DNA from: Jackrogersella multiformis
Taxonomy: Eukaryota; Ascomycota; Sordariomycetes; Xylariales; Hypoxylaceae
Reading direction: 5' to 3'
Assembly (NCBI GenBank): GCA_902806575.1
Contig: CADCXD010000002.1
Span: 1,550,001 to 1,614,000, forward strand
DNA: 64,000 nt
Positions 23,876 to 35,628 of the stretch are shown here, in pieces. The first letter of the stretch is position 1. Every line of letters begins with the position of its first letter. The notes under the pieces were generated by a model. That model was given only the letters and a program-made list of their open reading frames with translations, was not told the origin of the DNA and did no database searches. Both the position numbers and the translations under genes were made by a program.

Positions 23876-26100
23876 TTATTTTCGGACCTTGGGTCGAGCA
23901 AGCATGTTTAATCGGCTGAGGCTGAGGCCTGTCTTCTTCTTCTGCGGGCTTGGGGTACGGAGCACTCCATTGGACTTCTTGGCCGGCGAATCCTGGCCGA
24001 CTAGTCGCGGTGCAACAAGGGCATGTCCTTCGACCGGTGGATTCTTTCGTAGCTTCTTAGCGGCTCGCTGGTTGGCTTCGTCCCGTTCCTCCTCATCCCA
24101 ACTAGCTCTGTGTCGCTTCTTGTTAGACATTCCATGAGGAATACCAAGTCCCGCCGATGGTGCCTTGTTCTCCTTGTTAGGAGATGCTTCAGACGGACGG
24201 GGGAAACTGCCAGGCATTCGGCTCGTAGATAGAAGCGAATCGCGAACTTGACGGATGCTAGCTTGGCCAGCAGCAGCACCAAAGCCCTTAGGGGAGGGAC
24301 TATCAAAACGGATGGTGTGGTCACTACGGAAAGTGAAGGTACCAGGGACCGACTCTGGAAGTTGGGGGTCGCTTGATTTCTCGGTGGGTTTCTTAGTGGA
24401 CTTCTCCGTGGATTTCTCCTTGTCCTCTTTGATATCTCGGCAATAAGCCGAGAGATCAGGGTACAGAACCTCTCCCTCAGAAGTCTTCTTACTTGCAGAT
24501 TTGTCAATAGTAGAGCCACTCGATTGAAGTTGGGTCAAAGCCCTTGAGCGGGGTATGCTCGACTTAACAGGCGATGGAGAGCTCAATAGCATTGTGGATC
24601 GCTTGGTCATAGGAGTAAATCCCACATGTCGATCAAGCTTTCGTGCGGGAGTTGTAAGAGGTGCGTCCGGTAGTTCCTCGACGATGCTCTGGTGCAGAGA
24701 CGTCTTCGAGGGCGACGCAGTAAGCTGAGGAATGCTAGACTTAGGCTTAGATCCACTGAGCTGTCTCTTCAAGATCGACTTGACTCTATCAAATCGACCA
24801 GGTGTCTGGATATGAGTGGGGTGGTTGTCTGCGCTTAGATTGTTTGCAGCCATGGACCTCAGACTGGCAAAGCCTTTCTTGCCAGAGGCTCTAACTTGGC
24901 TAGCAAGATTGGGTTTGCTCGGAGATCTGACGAGACCGCTGAGATCAGGCTTGCTAGGAGACTTGACCAAAGTTGCGGTGTGAGTCTTGACGCTGCTCGA
25001 ACGAGCGAGTGACAATTTGGTGGGGGTCGTAATATCGGTGTATGTGTGTGAGCGGGCAACGCCGCCCTGAATCAAATCATTACCACTGCTCTTCGGGCGG
25101 GGAAGACAGCTGCCATCTCGTGAGACAGGGCGAAGAGCGGATACATCATCATTAATCCGTTGTCTAGCACGCTTGACAGGAGACTCTGGCTGCTCCTGTT
25201 CCTCCTGTTGTCTCTCGGGAGAGCCTGCTGGCATTGGGCGAACATAAGTCTTCTTAGACTGTACGGAGTCGGAATCGTTGAGGTTTGCCTTCGACTGGGT
25301 GCGTTTGAGGCCTCCTGTCGTCGGGGTGGAACGGCCAACGTGGGCACGGAATGCGGAAGGATGATTCTCAATAGAATCCATCTTCTTGAATTCGGCCATA
25401 TGAGCGGCACTGAAGCGACTAGCCTTGCCTTTGGCCTGCCGGATCTTGCGTCCATCAGCTTCCTCTAATTTCTCCTGGTCGCGTTGAGCAGCAAGTTCGA
25501 CCTTAATCTTCGCAGTCTCTTTACGGAGGGATTCCATCATCTTCTTAGCTTCGGGACTCAGTCCCTTTGCGTTCTCATCGCTGAGCCGAGTGTATTGAAA
25601 GGTAAACTCGGTCGATGGCAGCGATAATGGAGTCTTGGAAGGGGTAGATTGGGTTATACCGGTATGTGCCATGGGTTTCTTGGTGTAGTCAATATCGACA
25701 AATCCATGCTTAAGACCCGATGAAGGTGCGGCGGTGGTGGGGTGGAACTTGCTGGGATGCATCTCTGACATCGGCAGCTTGACTGGCGTAGCCACAGCTG
25801 GGGTTGTAGGTTGAGGAGTCATTGGAGATGATGCGATGGCGTCAAGGCGTTGGTTAGTCTGCGCAGAGCGTGTTGGAGAAGGTTCATTATGCTCGTTAAC
25901 CTCCAACCAAGATCCTAATTTGGGTGCCGGCGAGGCTGTAACCCGCTACGAATGGAATCACAAGAGTTAGCATCATATCTCAGCATATGTGGTGTATGTG
26001 AGGTCGCGCGAAAGTTGAGACGGTGTAGAACACGAGATGAACTGATCTGGTGTTTACTTACCTGAGAAGCGCTCGCGATGCGAGCTGAGCGACGCGACAT
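23876..26100 (-). CDS. Basic disordered protein rich in CDK sites, with a KEN box
   Basis: Two exons on the minus strand, 26100-26062 and 25945-23876, with a 116-bp GT-AG intron, give 702 residues starting MSRRSARIASASQ. I do not recognise a catalytic domain. A charged, probably helical block (about residues 150-210) carries a conserved-looking motif, AAHMAEFKKMDSIENHPSAF. The rest is Ser/Pro/Lys-rich. About a dozen full CDK consensus sites (S/T-P-x-K/R) are visible, such as TPSK, SPVK, SPSK (three times), TPARK, SPNK, SPAKK and SPQKK. SPSKPDL and SPSKPNL look like an internal repeat. A KEN tripeptide (about residue 604) lies in SPNKENK. The basic C terminus ends PKVRK. The pattern suggests a nuclear or spindle-associated mitotic substrate, perhaps NuSAP-like, which is inference from motif style only. 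Confidence 0.8.
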
Positions 26101-27344
26101 GGCGAAATGGTAGGAATTTCAATAAGGTTAGATTGATGCTTTAGCTGATTGAATGGATTGAGTAGATTAGCTTTCACTGCAAGCAAGGAAGGCTATGTAT
26201 GGATCCAATATGCCAATCTGCTAATTTGATGATGAAATTAACAGGAGTTGTGGAGAAAGAAGCGACTGACATCAGAATTGTTTACTTGAAATGAATGGAT
26301 GTCAACAAGTTTTAGCTAATCTGCACTGCGCACGGACTATTTATTTTATGGAAGGCAGTCTGGCCATTTATGTGGGCCCATCCTCATAATTGGGGTATTA
26401 GGTATGTACGGAAGACGCCACCAATAGTTTTTTTCCATACTAAAAATGACCTGTCACCTGTCAAGTAGCTGTAAGACCATGATACGACAGCTGGCAGGAC
26501 GTCGGCTGTCAGGTGTCAAGAGCCCCTATGGAAAAAACTATTGGTGGGGACTTCCGTACTTACCTAGGTACCTAGGTAGGTGATAGAGCCCTATGACATA
26601 AACCACTACCTACATCATTCTATCAGGTCGGTATGACATGGCATGTTTACCTCCGCATCTCGTCTGATTAGAATATAGGTACCTAGTTATTCACGAGACC
26701 AGTATACCTACACTAGGTATGTACAATACCTATTCCGACTAGTTTATGTGCATGTTTATATCTACCTAAATATATAAGTATATTCATTTTATCGTAAAAT
26801 GCAATTCCGATATCATGCACGTTATATTCTGCAAGATGATATTATGTACCTATACTTTTCTTTTCTTTTTCTCTTTATTATCGGGCACAGCACAATGGCA
26901 CCAACAACTTAATAAATCGGGAACACACCTGCTATTGGAAGTATTGTCGATTACTCAGGTCCTATGCATGTTTTTGGTATTACACGACGGCATGGTTACG
27001 CATGGTTACCCAGGTGAAGTAGACCTCGGGAGTCTGCATCATGCACGGAACTCAAGGTGGAGGTTTAATGTTGCAATCGAGGTTGTCTTACGCCCTTTAC
27101 AACGTCATACACGCATATGTTGCGCGCCCTGATTACCTCAGCAAATCTTCAACGTACCTAGTAGGTAAGTTGAGATGTCCGATTTTATAGTCGCAATATA
27201 TAAAGAACATATCTGTTTTAGTCTATTATATCTGCTCTCTTACTCAAAGTCTAGGTTGAATACCGAGATAATCCTATTTAAAATAATCAAATTATATCAT
27301 TCAAGTAAACCCAGTACGTACCTATTCACCCAAGGTCATCCACC
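26101..27344. other. Divergent intergenic region
   Basis: This is the shared promoter region of the minus-strand KEN-box gene and the plus-strand epoxide hydrolase gene. It contains a 154-bp inverted-repeat element (26406-26559), followed directly by an ACCTAGGT cluster near 26561-26582. No gene is supported, although one frame at 26815-27132 begins with a hydrophobic stretch. Confidence 0.55.
26406..26559. mobile_element. MITE-like element with 33-bp terminal inverted repeats
   Basis: The left end (26406-26439) starts GTACGGAAGACGCCACCAAT and continues into a T run and CCATA. The right end (26527-26559) is its near-perfect reverse complement, with two adjacent substitutions and one T fewer in the run. 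The 87-bp interior has no coding capacity, but its arms also share ACCTG/CAGGT words. Size and structure fit a miniature inverted-repeat transposable element. I cannot fix the target-site duplication, because the flanks also carry AGGTA on both sides. Confidence 0.65.
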
Positions 27345-28816
27345 ATGGCAGATATCAAACCGTATACAATTGCTGTCGATGATCAACGTTTGAAGGACTT
27401 GAAAACTCGGCTATCTCTAGCTAAGTTTCCTGACGAACTCGATGAAGCAGGATGGGATAGTGAGTATATTTCTAAATATGTAGCTGATTGCTTTATTCTT
27501 TGTCATTTGTAAAGTACAAGTCGATGATAGAGTTAAGTTTACTAAGTATACTAGTCGTATCGTTACTCTTACAATATAAAGATGCCGAGAGATGCCACGA
27601 ATGACAATGGCTGACTTCCAGTTACATGTAGTGGGTGCTCCTCTTGCCGATATCAAGAGACTGGCGAAATACTGGCAAGAGTCGTATGACTGGAAAAGAG
27701 CAGAAAATGAACTAAACCAGATACCACAATTCATTACCAACATTCAATGCGACGGGTTTGAGCCTTTGGAAATTCACTTCGTCCATGTCCGTAGCGAGGT
27801 TCAAGGTGCTATTCCATTGCTTTTCATTCACGGCTGGCCGGGCCACTTCGAAGAGGTCTCGAAGATATTGAAACCTCTCACCGAAGGCGGCGATGGGATC
27901 AAATACCCCGCCTTCGATGTCGTTGCGCCATCATTGCCCAACTTTGGATTCTCCGAGGGGCCTAAGAAGCGAGGTTTTGCAATGGAGCAATATGCCGAAG
28001 CTATGAACAAACTCATGTTGAAACTGGGATATAACGAGTATGTCACGCAAGGAGGTGAGCTATTCTGACCCGTAAACCATCAGCAGGATTTCAACCATAA
28101 TAACACATAATACAGGTGATTGGGGGCGTCATATCAGCAGGACTCTCGCACATTTATATCCCAAGTATTGCAAAGCAACACATCTCAATTATGACACCGC
28201 GAACCCTCCTGAATTTTTCAGTAACCCTATTCTCACCGTCCAGCATGCTATAACGCCCTATAGCTCGCGAGAACGGCATGGTGTGGACCGTACTAAATGG
28301 TTCGACCAAGAAGGTAGAGGGTACAACCTGGAGCAATCTACCAAACCCCAGACTCTTGGCTACGCCCTGGCAGATAGTCCGGTTGCTTGTCTAGCCTGGA
28401 TTTATGAGAAACTCCACGATTGGACGGATGCCTATCCTTGGACGGATGACGAAATCTGTACTTGGGTGAGCATCTATTGGTTTAGTACAGCCGGCCCCGC
28501 TGCCAGCGTTAGGATTTACTACGAGACAGCTCACAACGTCGACGGTAGGAAGGACAAGATGGATCAACAGAGGATGAAGACTTGGACGCCTGGCGTAAAG
28601 CTCGGCTTCAGCCACTTTCCAATGGATTTGCACGTCCTGCCCAGCACGTGGGTGCGTACGCTGGGTAACGTGGTGTATGAAAATGAGCATAGCAGTGGCG
28701 GCCACTTTGCTGCCTGGGAGCGACCTGACGACATTGTGACTGATGTTAGGGAGATGTTCGGAAAAGGTGGGGGCGCCTTCGGTGTCGTAAAGGGTGCCAC
28801 GGGATACACTTCATGA
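27345..28816 (+). CDS. Epoxide hydrolase (microsomal/juvenile-hormone type, alpha/beta hydrolase)
   Basis: Three exons: 27345-27459, 27632-28054 and 28116-28816, 412 residues. Intron 1 (172 bp) ends at ATGTAG and restores the family block AGWDMGAPLADIKRLAKYW. Intron 2 (61 bp) falls within the GGDWG nucleophile motif. The N-terminal EHN domain (residues 1-100) is followed by the hydrolase core: oxyanion motif HGWPG (105-109), nucleophile Asp181 in GGDWG, likely acid Asp350 in FPMD, and catalytic His376 in GGHFAAWE. All catalytic elements appear intact. The enzyme opens epoxides to diols by water addition through an aspartyl ester. No transmembrane anchor is obvious, so it may be soluble. Substrate is unknown; catabolic, detoxification or secondary-metabolite roles are possible. 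Confidence 0.9.
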
Positions 28817-31800
28817 TTGTCTATATTCGAATAAAGACACCGTCTAGAATCAGCCACTAGGCTAGGCTTTCTAACTAGATCTTATCTACAGATTCTCAAC
28901 TTAAATGTGGGCATTAGAGAAACATTGGGATCATATTGACCTACCAGTCTGTATGAGCATGTTAAGCCATTTAAACACAACAAAGCTTGTGGTCACATTT
29001 TCAACTGGACGGAAATCATAAGGTCAAATGCTATCAAGGAGTGGTGTTAATTCTTGGATGGGCGAAAAAGTGTATGTATAGAATGAAAAAAGTGAAGAGG
29101 TAGTTTTGAGATCCTCCCTCATATATCGTATCTAGGTCTAGCTCCGCCTCCTAACACTCTGTGAAAAATCTTCTACAATGACGATAGATTACAAGTCTAT
29201 ATCAAACACACTAAAGATCGCCATCGGGAATATCTCATGCATGCATTTTAAGGCAACTTGAAGTTCTCATCCAATTGGTTACCCATATATTCAAGGATCA
29301 GCGCACCAACCCAAACCGGATCTCGTCAAGCGTGGGGGTTCTTTGCTTTCTAGCATCGCGCTGGCTGGTAATCTCATAATAATGTTAACCCGACAGGGCG
29401 AGAAACCAATTCCAAGGGTTTCCGGGGATCTACATAGTACACACTTATAATGATCGGTCTACTAACACAAATTTAGGCTAGAACATCAACCGATATGAGT
29501 ATTACCTACGAGATGGCTATGATAGGTGCGCGAATTACTTCGACGTGAATATCTAGGTATGTATCGAGTTCGAAGATCTCCGAAATGATGATGTGCCTTT
29601 CACCGGTCGAGCTTTGCATAATATGAGGCTGCTAGCACAAGCGCCACGATGTTTCGGGCGACGTCAGCTACGCGACAGCAGCGGTGCGGAGTAATATCTG
29701 ATGCAAAAGTCTCACTTCACAAGGCTACCTGTGCTGCTATGTGTTGGTAGCATAGGTAAGCGGAACAGCGAAATCGGCGACTAACGAACGGAAGCTTAGA
29801 TCGAAACCTCTTAGCTTCCACAGCCCCGGAGATGCTACATTGTAACGCGTCAGTCGTGGGTTGGCAGACCGAGAAGAAGATTGGAAGCACGCTAGAAGCT
29901 TTCTAGAAGGTGTCAGCCGACGCCATGAAATGGTGTTAGCTGATCCCGTTCCTGCGGATACCACCAATGGAATATAAGAGGTTACACATAATAGTGGTGA
30001 AGGAGATCATCCCGCCAAAGATGGGGGCATATTACCGAGGTACCTTACATACGTACATTCATAGTATCAAGCTTGCTTGGTGGAAAACAAGAGCTGTATG
30101 AGCTGTCGAGGATTCTTAGGATAAAAGACAAATGACAATCTCAACCTTGGAAGTTTACATGAACCATTCCGAAAAAAGGTTGACCTGGAAGTTAAAGGTT
30201 AGCTTTGTGATACTGTACTTTTAGTACCTAGGCACTAAGCTAAGTTAGTTGCTTAGCTGCTTGGTGGTACGTGCGCTAGAGCCTTATGCTCGGCTCGTTT
30301 AAAGAAAAAATTCCTAATGCGGAACTGGCCGCTTTGGAAGAGGCAATCATTGGCCCGCAATTCGCCTGGACCTACCTGTCTTCCATTTAGCTTCTAGAAC
30401 CCCCCTGTCTCCTCGGAGATGCGACACTTTGAATACCTAATCGATCTTCACTTCATTTCCCCACATTTTTGACCGTCCCTCTTTAGTGTCGTCTTCTCAG
30501 TCTTTTCAGAAAGAACATGTTAATGATCTGCTTCATCGCTGGCAGGATTTGCCAGGGTCTCGCACCCCGAAAGGTCTACCGGCCTGCCGACCTACATGCA
30601 ATACTACCTACCAGCCACCTACTTACCTGCTGAGTAGTAGTACATGGGAATGTATTTGCACGAAAAATCTTACGCGACAACACCTCACATCAATCTTACA
30701 CTACCTAGGTACATAATGCCATGTGCTTCGTTGCAATCGAGAGACACCATCAGTATTATGAAGGTAGAGAAAATCCACGCTAAGATTAGGCTATCAGCCT
30801 CACGGCTATCTGGGTATGCATGTAAAGCAGATACGAGGCGATATCTTGCCTCCTCACCATTATCTCACGATTCGGACGAGCTAGATATGCTACGAATTCC
30901 GTACGAAGCTTGAAGTTGTCGAAGGTGTTGTCCGTGCTCAGAAGACTACACTATGTAGGTGACAACACCGAAATTCCAACATCTTTGCCATTCGACATAA
31001 AATGGGATGGGAAAGCTATTTGATAGCGAATCAACGAGGGGGTTAAGAGAAAATGCCCATTCAATAAAAGTGTTCAGGTGACCAAGAAGAAAAAAAATTA
31101 ATCAGCGGAGCCACTAAGTGCCCTTCCAGGAAATTCTTAGGGCTGGTTATTAGTTGGCCTCGCTCTCTTTATATTTTGATACGATGGAAATTCTAGTGCC
31201 GCCTGTCGGAACCAACCAAGATCACTAGGCGCCGCACTCGGCCTCCAAAACGATATCCTTGGCCTCCTCCACCGGAGTCACCGACATTTTATACATCACT
31301 TTTAATATTCATATTGACCGTCTGACTAGCCTTGTCGGCTGCTATTGGTAACTTACTTCGGGTTCACTCAGATGTTCAGTTGCTACTTGGCTCCCAGGTC
31401 TTGGCCTGGTATTTAATTGCAGAATACCGGGGATGTGGTAGCCAACACAGCCTGTTGAAATCACTTCGAGTCATTCACCACTTACATCTCGCACCTGTCG
31501 GTTTATCCTTCCCCGTCATAGTGCAGCACTGCAGACTCTTCCCCGGATTTCCGAATGCCTCGTGCAAGTGGTCAGGGGCACATGGTCACTACATATTGCA
31601 TAGGGCTTTTCGAGACTGTCGTTCATGTTCGGTGACTCGGAACAGTTGCGAGGAAAACCTGGGTATAGGTAGGTATAGTCGACGAGACCATTCCCGGGGC
31701 GATGCTTGCATTTTAAAATATATCGGATGATTAGACTTGAAATCGATCTGTATACCCCGGAAACGCACGAGCCGTAACATTGAAACGAGTTTTCGAACCT

Positions 31801-34208
31801 TTATCATAATCTCTCTTACCCCAGCTAATGTTGTCGAGGTGCTCAGGTAAGTAAGTAAAAGCCATACTTGACCTTGGATGTCAAAGGAATCTGCTGGATT
31901 TACTGTTATAATAGATTCGCAGCAGTGTTTATCGGTAACTAAGTCGGAACCCACGTTTACGAGTCCAAGGGCTAATATATAGTGCGCGACTTTCCGCATT
32001 TTATCTTTAAGGTAGGTGCCTCTTAGTACGCAAGCCCGTCACAATAGTAAAAGGTGGTTGGATAGTCCGCTAAAAATCCATTCCAGCCTCTAACCACCGT
32101 TGGTCTCCGTTCCACCAATTCTGCATGCCGAATCACTAGATAGAGCTGCAGCCCGGGGATGAGAACGGTAATGGTCCTACAGATCTGTATATGGTATGAG
32201 ATGTATGGGATGAACCTACCTAAAGACCAAACATTTCAAACAAATAAATCAATATCTTAGAAAGACATTATACGGGCAAACCTACCTAGGTACCTAGGTA
32301 ATCAGGCAGTTCGGATATCAACTTGCGGTCCGGGTCGACAACAATCGGGGGGTCTGTTCCAAGCTTACACTTCGTACTTTCAGGTTTTCTTGATCCCGTT
32401 TCGACACCGTGAAACTTCCAAGCCTAGGTGGGTAGCCCTGGCCTGCCTGACCTACCTTGGGTAGGTAGGTATTCATTTGTATGGATATAAGATCCACTTG
32501 ACCGAAAGTAGTTGGGTGCTCTCTTAGAGTCTTAGCAACACCCTAGGTCACTTAGTAGGTACCGAGTATACCTTGCACTTAAAATGACAGGCATCTACCA
32601 TCCCACCTACTAAGCTTGAGCTCACCTGCACCTACCGCACGAACCCAGGTACATATGTACCTATCTTAACTCCCAGGTCGTCCTGCCTTGCATCCTGTAA
32701 GTAGGTACCACATGTAGGTAAGTACTTCGTACAACTGTAGATGCCTAGGAACATCAATTGAACCTTTCGTGGAACGCACCGCATGTAAGCAACTGCGACT
32801 GGGATTCGGCGCTGTCTTTTTCAAGAATGAAAAGTTACCGTCATCTGCTACAGCTCTCTCACTCTCTCACCTACATACCTACTTAGACTTCAGAAGACTC
32901 CACTTTGATCCCCTTTTCCCATTTCCCTTTTATTCATGAGTTAGCAGCTTTTTGAAGAGTTTTTCTAAAAAGTTCATCTGATTTGTTTGTACTTCTCTAT
33001 TTCTCTATTGGTGTATTGCCCGTTTTACCGCAGTTTAATCGTCATGATCCACCACTCAGTTTAAACGACCCATCTAAACGTCCGTTTTCTCCCATCACAG
33101 TCCAATACAGTGGATTCAACCAGCCGCACACTCCATACCTAGACATCCTACGGATCTTGGGTGGTATTGGTGTTGCAGTGGACTGGAGTGTTATACTTAA
33201 GGCAGCATAAGCTTTCTCTTCCATAAATCGCCTAGAGCAAATACCCCGGAGGCGACCTAAACCGATCCATCCAACTCAGTCTCCATCCAACGCTGGCCTT
33301 CACTAGGTGACTAGGTGACTAGGTACCTAGGTAATCTAAAGGTCCTGTCGTGTTCTTGACCAGGGGGTTGCGTGGGTAGTACATCGAGTTTAAACAGCAC
33401 CGACACGGAACGCACGACGACTAAATGGGAGCCGGCCCAACAGAATAGTCGGCAACCATTGGACCAGACGGCGGTACTAAGTCCTCCATCAACGACCGGA
33501 AGACTAGCACTTTGCTAGTAAGACTGGGCTCTGCACCGTCCGATTCGAGGTCCCAAACAGGAACAGAAAAGGAAAAGGAAAAGGAAAAGGAAAGGGAAGA
33601 AAGTCTTCCCACCTTCCAAGAGATTTTGTTGCATATTTTTGCCATCTAACCTACCTGGTATACCTGGTAGCTGAGCATCCATCTAACTCGGCAAGCCATC
33701 GAAGCTAACCAACCCGAGTTGCCTTTCCCATTTCAATTACATAAAACCAAGCAGCCTTTTCTTTTTACTTTTACTTCATCACAACTTGTCACCCCTCTAT
33801 ACCACCTGTTATCTTTGTGTATCTTCATTGTTACTCTATACTGGACTGCTTCCCCTAGAGCCGCCTGGATCACCCTTATCTCCTGGCGTTCGACTGAGAT
33901 TCTTGCCCCCATCTGTCGGATCTATTTCCCCAGATTATGTACTGATTAGCGCTGCATGCGCGCGCCTGACTGCCGAACGACGCTTCGTTACTATCTTTTC
34001 CATACAAGGACACTCGGCAATATCTTTAGGGGCCACACATACTAAATAATAATTCCCTACCTAAGCCACGCGCAGACACTTATATCGGACAAGCCTATTA
34101 GGGAGCACCGACAACCAATCTTCATACAGTATCTCCCTTGCCTATCACGACATCATCTGAGAGGCGTTTGCCGCCGTGCGGTAGTCGTCTCCTGCATTTA
34201 ATATTGTC
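28817..34208. other. 5.4-kb gene-poor region
   Basis: No gene is supported. 29760-29970 has a plus-strand frame with protein-like composition (DWKHARSFLEG... ending at a stop) but no start or family match. ACCTAGGT clusters occur near 32279-32300, 32455-32475, 32640-32730 and 33300-33335. A GGAAAA tandem repeat occupies 33560-33598. The last kilobase is pyrimidine-rich and probably forms the promoter and leader of the bZIP gene. Confidence 0.5.
33560..33598. repeat. GGAAAA tandem repeat
   Basis: Six to seven units of a GGAAAA-type hexamer, the last ones degenerate, lie in non-coding DNA upstream of the bZIP gene. Confidence 0.75.
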
Positions 34209-35628
34209 ATGTCAGACAAGATGTCTATCGACAAGAAAGATCATTCCCGAGACGATTCAGACGAGTCCATCGGGTCAAGCCCTGAGAATGACATTGGTCC
34301 ATTACTTCCGCCGGAAAACCAGCCGGCGAAACGTAAAGGGGGGCGCAAACCTGTAAGTTCGTTTCTCATCCATGCTGTAATATACATAGCCGTAGTCCGT
34401 GTAGCTAGGTTTCGGTGACTTGCGTCGGACCCAAGGAGCAGTACCTACCAGAGTAAGGTTTCTAGGCTAACACCGAGAAAAGATATATGCTACTTCGGAA
34501 GAACGGAAGCAGAGAAACCGTCAGGCGCAAGCCGCGTTTAGAGAGCGTCGAACAGAATATATCAAGCAGCTCGAGGAAACGATCAAGGCCCATGAAACGA
34601 ACCTAGCTAGTCTACAAGCTGCTCACCGCAGTGCGGCAGACGAATGCTTGATGCTTCGATATAAGAACTCTCTTCTCGAGCGAATTCTCCTTGAAAAAGG
34701 TAAAGCATTGTCTTGTTAGCTACCTCGCAAGAAGCGTGGGCTTATACTATTTTAGGTATTGACGTCCAAGCTGAGCTTCATGCCAAAACCGGCAGTCCAA
34801 ACCTTGGTCCAACTCATATGCCCCAGAACATGGTGCAACCGCCTCCGATGCCACGAGCAATTCTCAACAGACACCACCACGCGCGCCGGTCCGGTTCCAG
34901 CATTGCCCCCAAGCTTGAGCCTGGCGTTACCTCCTTACCCCAGCCCACGGGTGTTCAGCAGTCTATAGCTTCGCCTAAGACCCGACCAACCCCCCCTTCC
35001 CACGCGGCTTCTCCTACTAACCCCACACCACCTTTTGGCAGTCAAGCAGCAGCAGCTTCTCCCGCGCCTTCAGATCATACGAGCATGCGTACGACGATCC
35101 CTCCGCCTATGAAGCCGCAGTTAGCACCGATGCCAGGAATGGCAGTCGCGGCGCGTCAGCAGATGATGCAACAACATGCTGCTGGCCATCGGCCGACGGC
35201 ATTCTACCCGACGCCGTCGTTTCAGAATCATTTTCAACAACTCGGCAAGCTGACCCATTTCTTTTGTTTTAAATAGAACTCTGTCGTCCTATGGTTAACT
35301 CGTGAGTACAGAACAAGAGTACGACGCCCCGACCGATATGATGGACGAGCCTGAACCGGACACACCCGGTCCGGGCCCTTATCCTTCGACGTTCCAAGTT
35401 CCTCAACAGCACGGCATACCCATGCAGCCGACGACGACGGGGCCGCCAGGGCAGCCATCAATGGCATCCGGAGGACATGGTAATCAAACGCAAAACCAGA
35501 CACAAGGTCAAGGTTATCCAAGTATGACTCAACTACTAGATCCAGCTTTAGATTGGGATCCATTTGGTCTCAGTGCGTCAATGGCCTTCCCAACCCAGTT
35601 TTCCTTTGATACAAGCAACATGAGGTAG
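34209..35628 (+). CDS. bZIP transcription factor (AP-1/Yap-like basic region)
   Basis: Four exons: 34209-34352, 34483-34699, 34756-35244 and 35312-35628, 388 residues. After an acidic N terminus and KRKGGRKP, exon 2 encodes a basic region with the N-R-x-x-Q-x-A-F-R-x-R-R signature (about residues 58-72), followed by a heptad-repeat zipper (YIKQLEETI ... LRYKNSLLERIL). Gln and Phe in the signature are the Yap/Pap1-type residues. Exons 3 and 4 are Pro/Gln/Met-rich, a likely activation region, ending in LDPALDWDPFGLS. Introns 1 and 2 are GT-AG. Intron 3 (67 bp) has a GC-AG donor (CG|GCAAGC), required to join QQL to EQEYDAP in frame. The protein is presumably nuclear and binds DNA as a dimer. Its targets are unknown. 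Confidence 0.87.

Noticed and set aside
26815..27132. 105-residue frame beginning with a hydrophobic stretch
   Set aside because: Composition is irregular, it lies in AT-rich promoter DNA of the epoxide hydrolase gene, and no family is recognisable.
31240..31290. 20-codon minus-strand micro-ORF (MSVTPVEEAKDIVLEAECGA)
   Set aside because: The ATG context and composition are attractive, but it lacks a pheromone CAAX end, repeats or flanking exons. Nothing beyond chance supports it.
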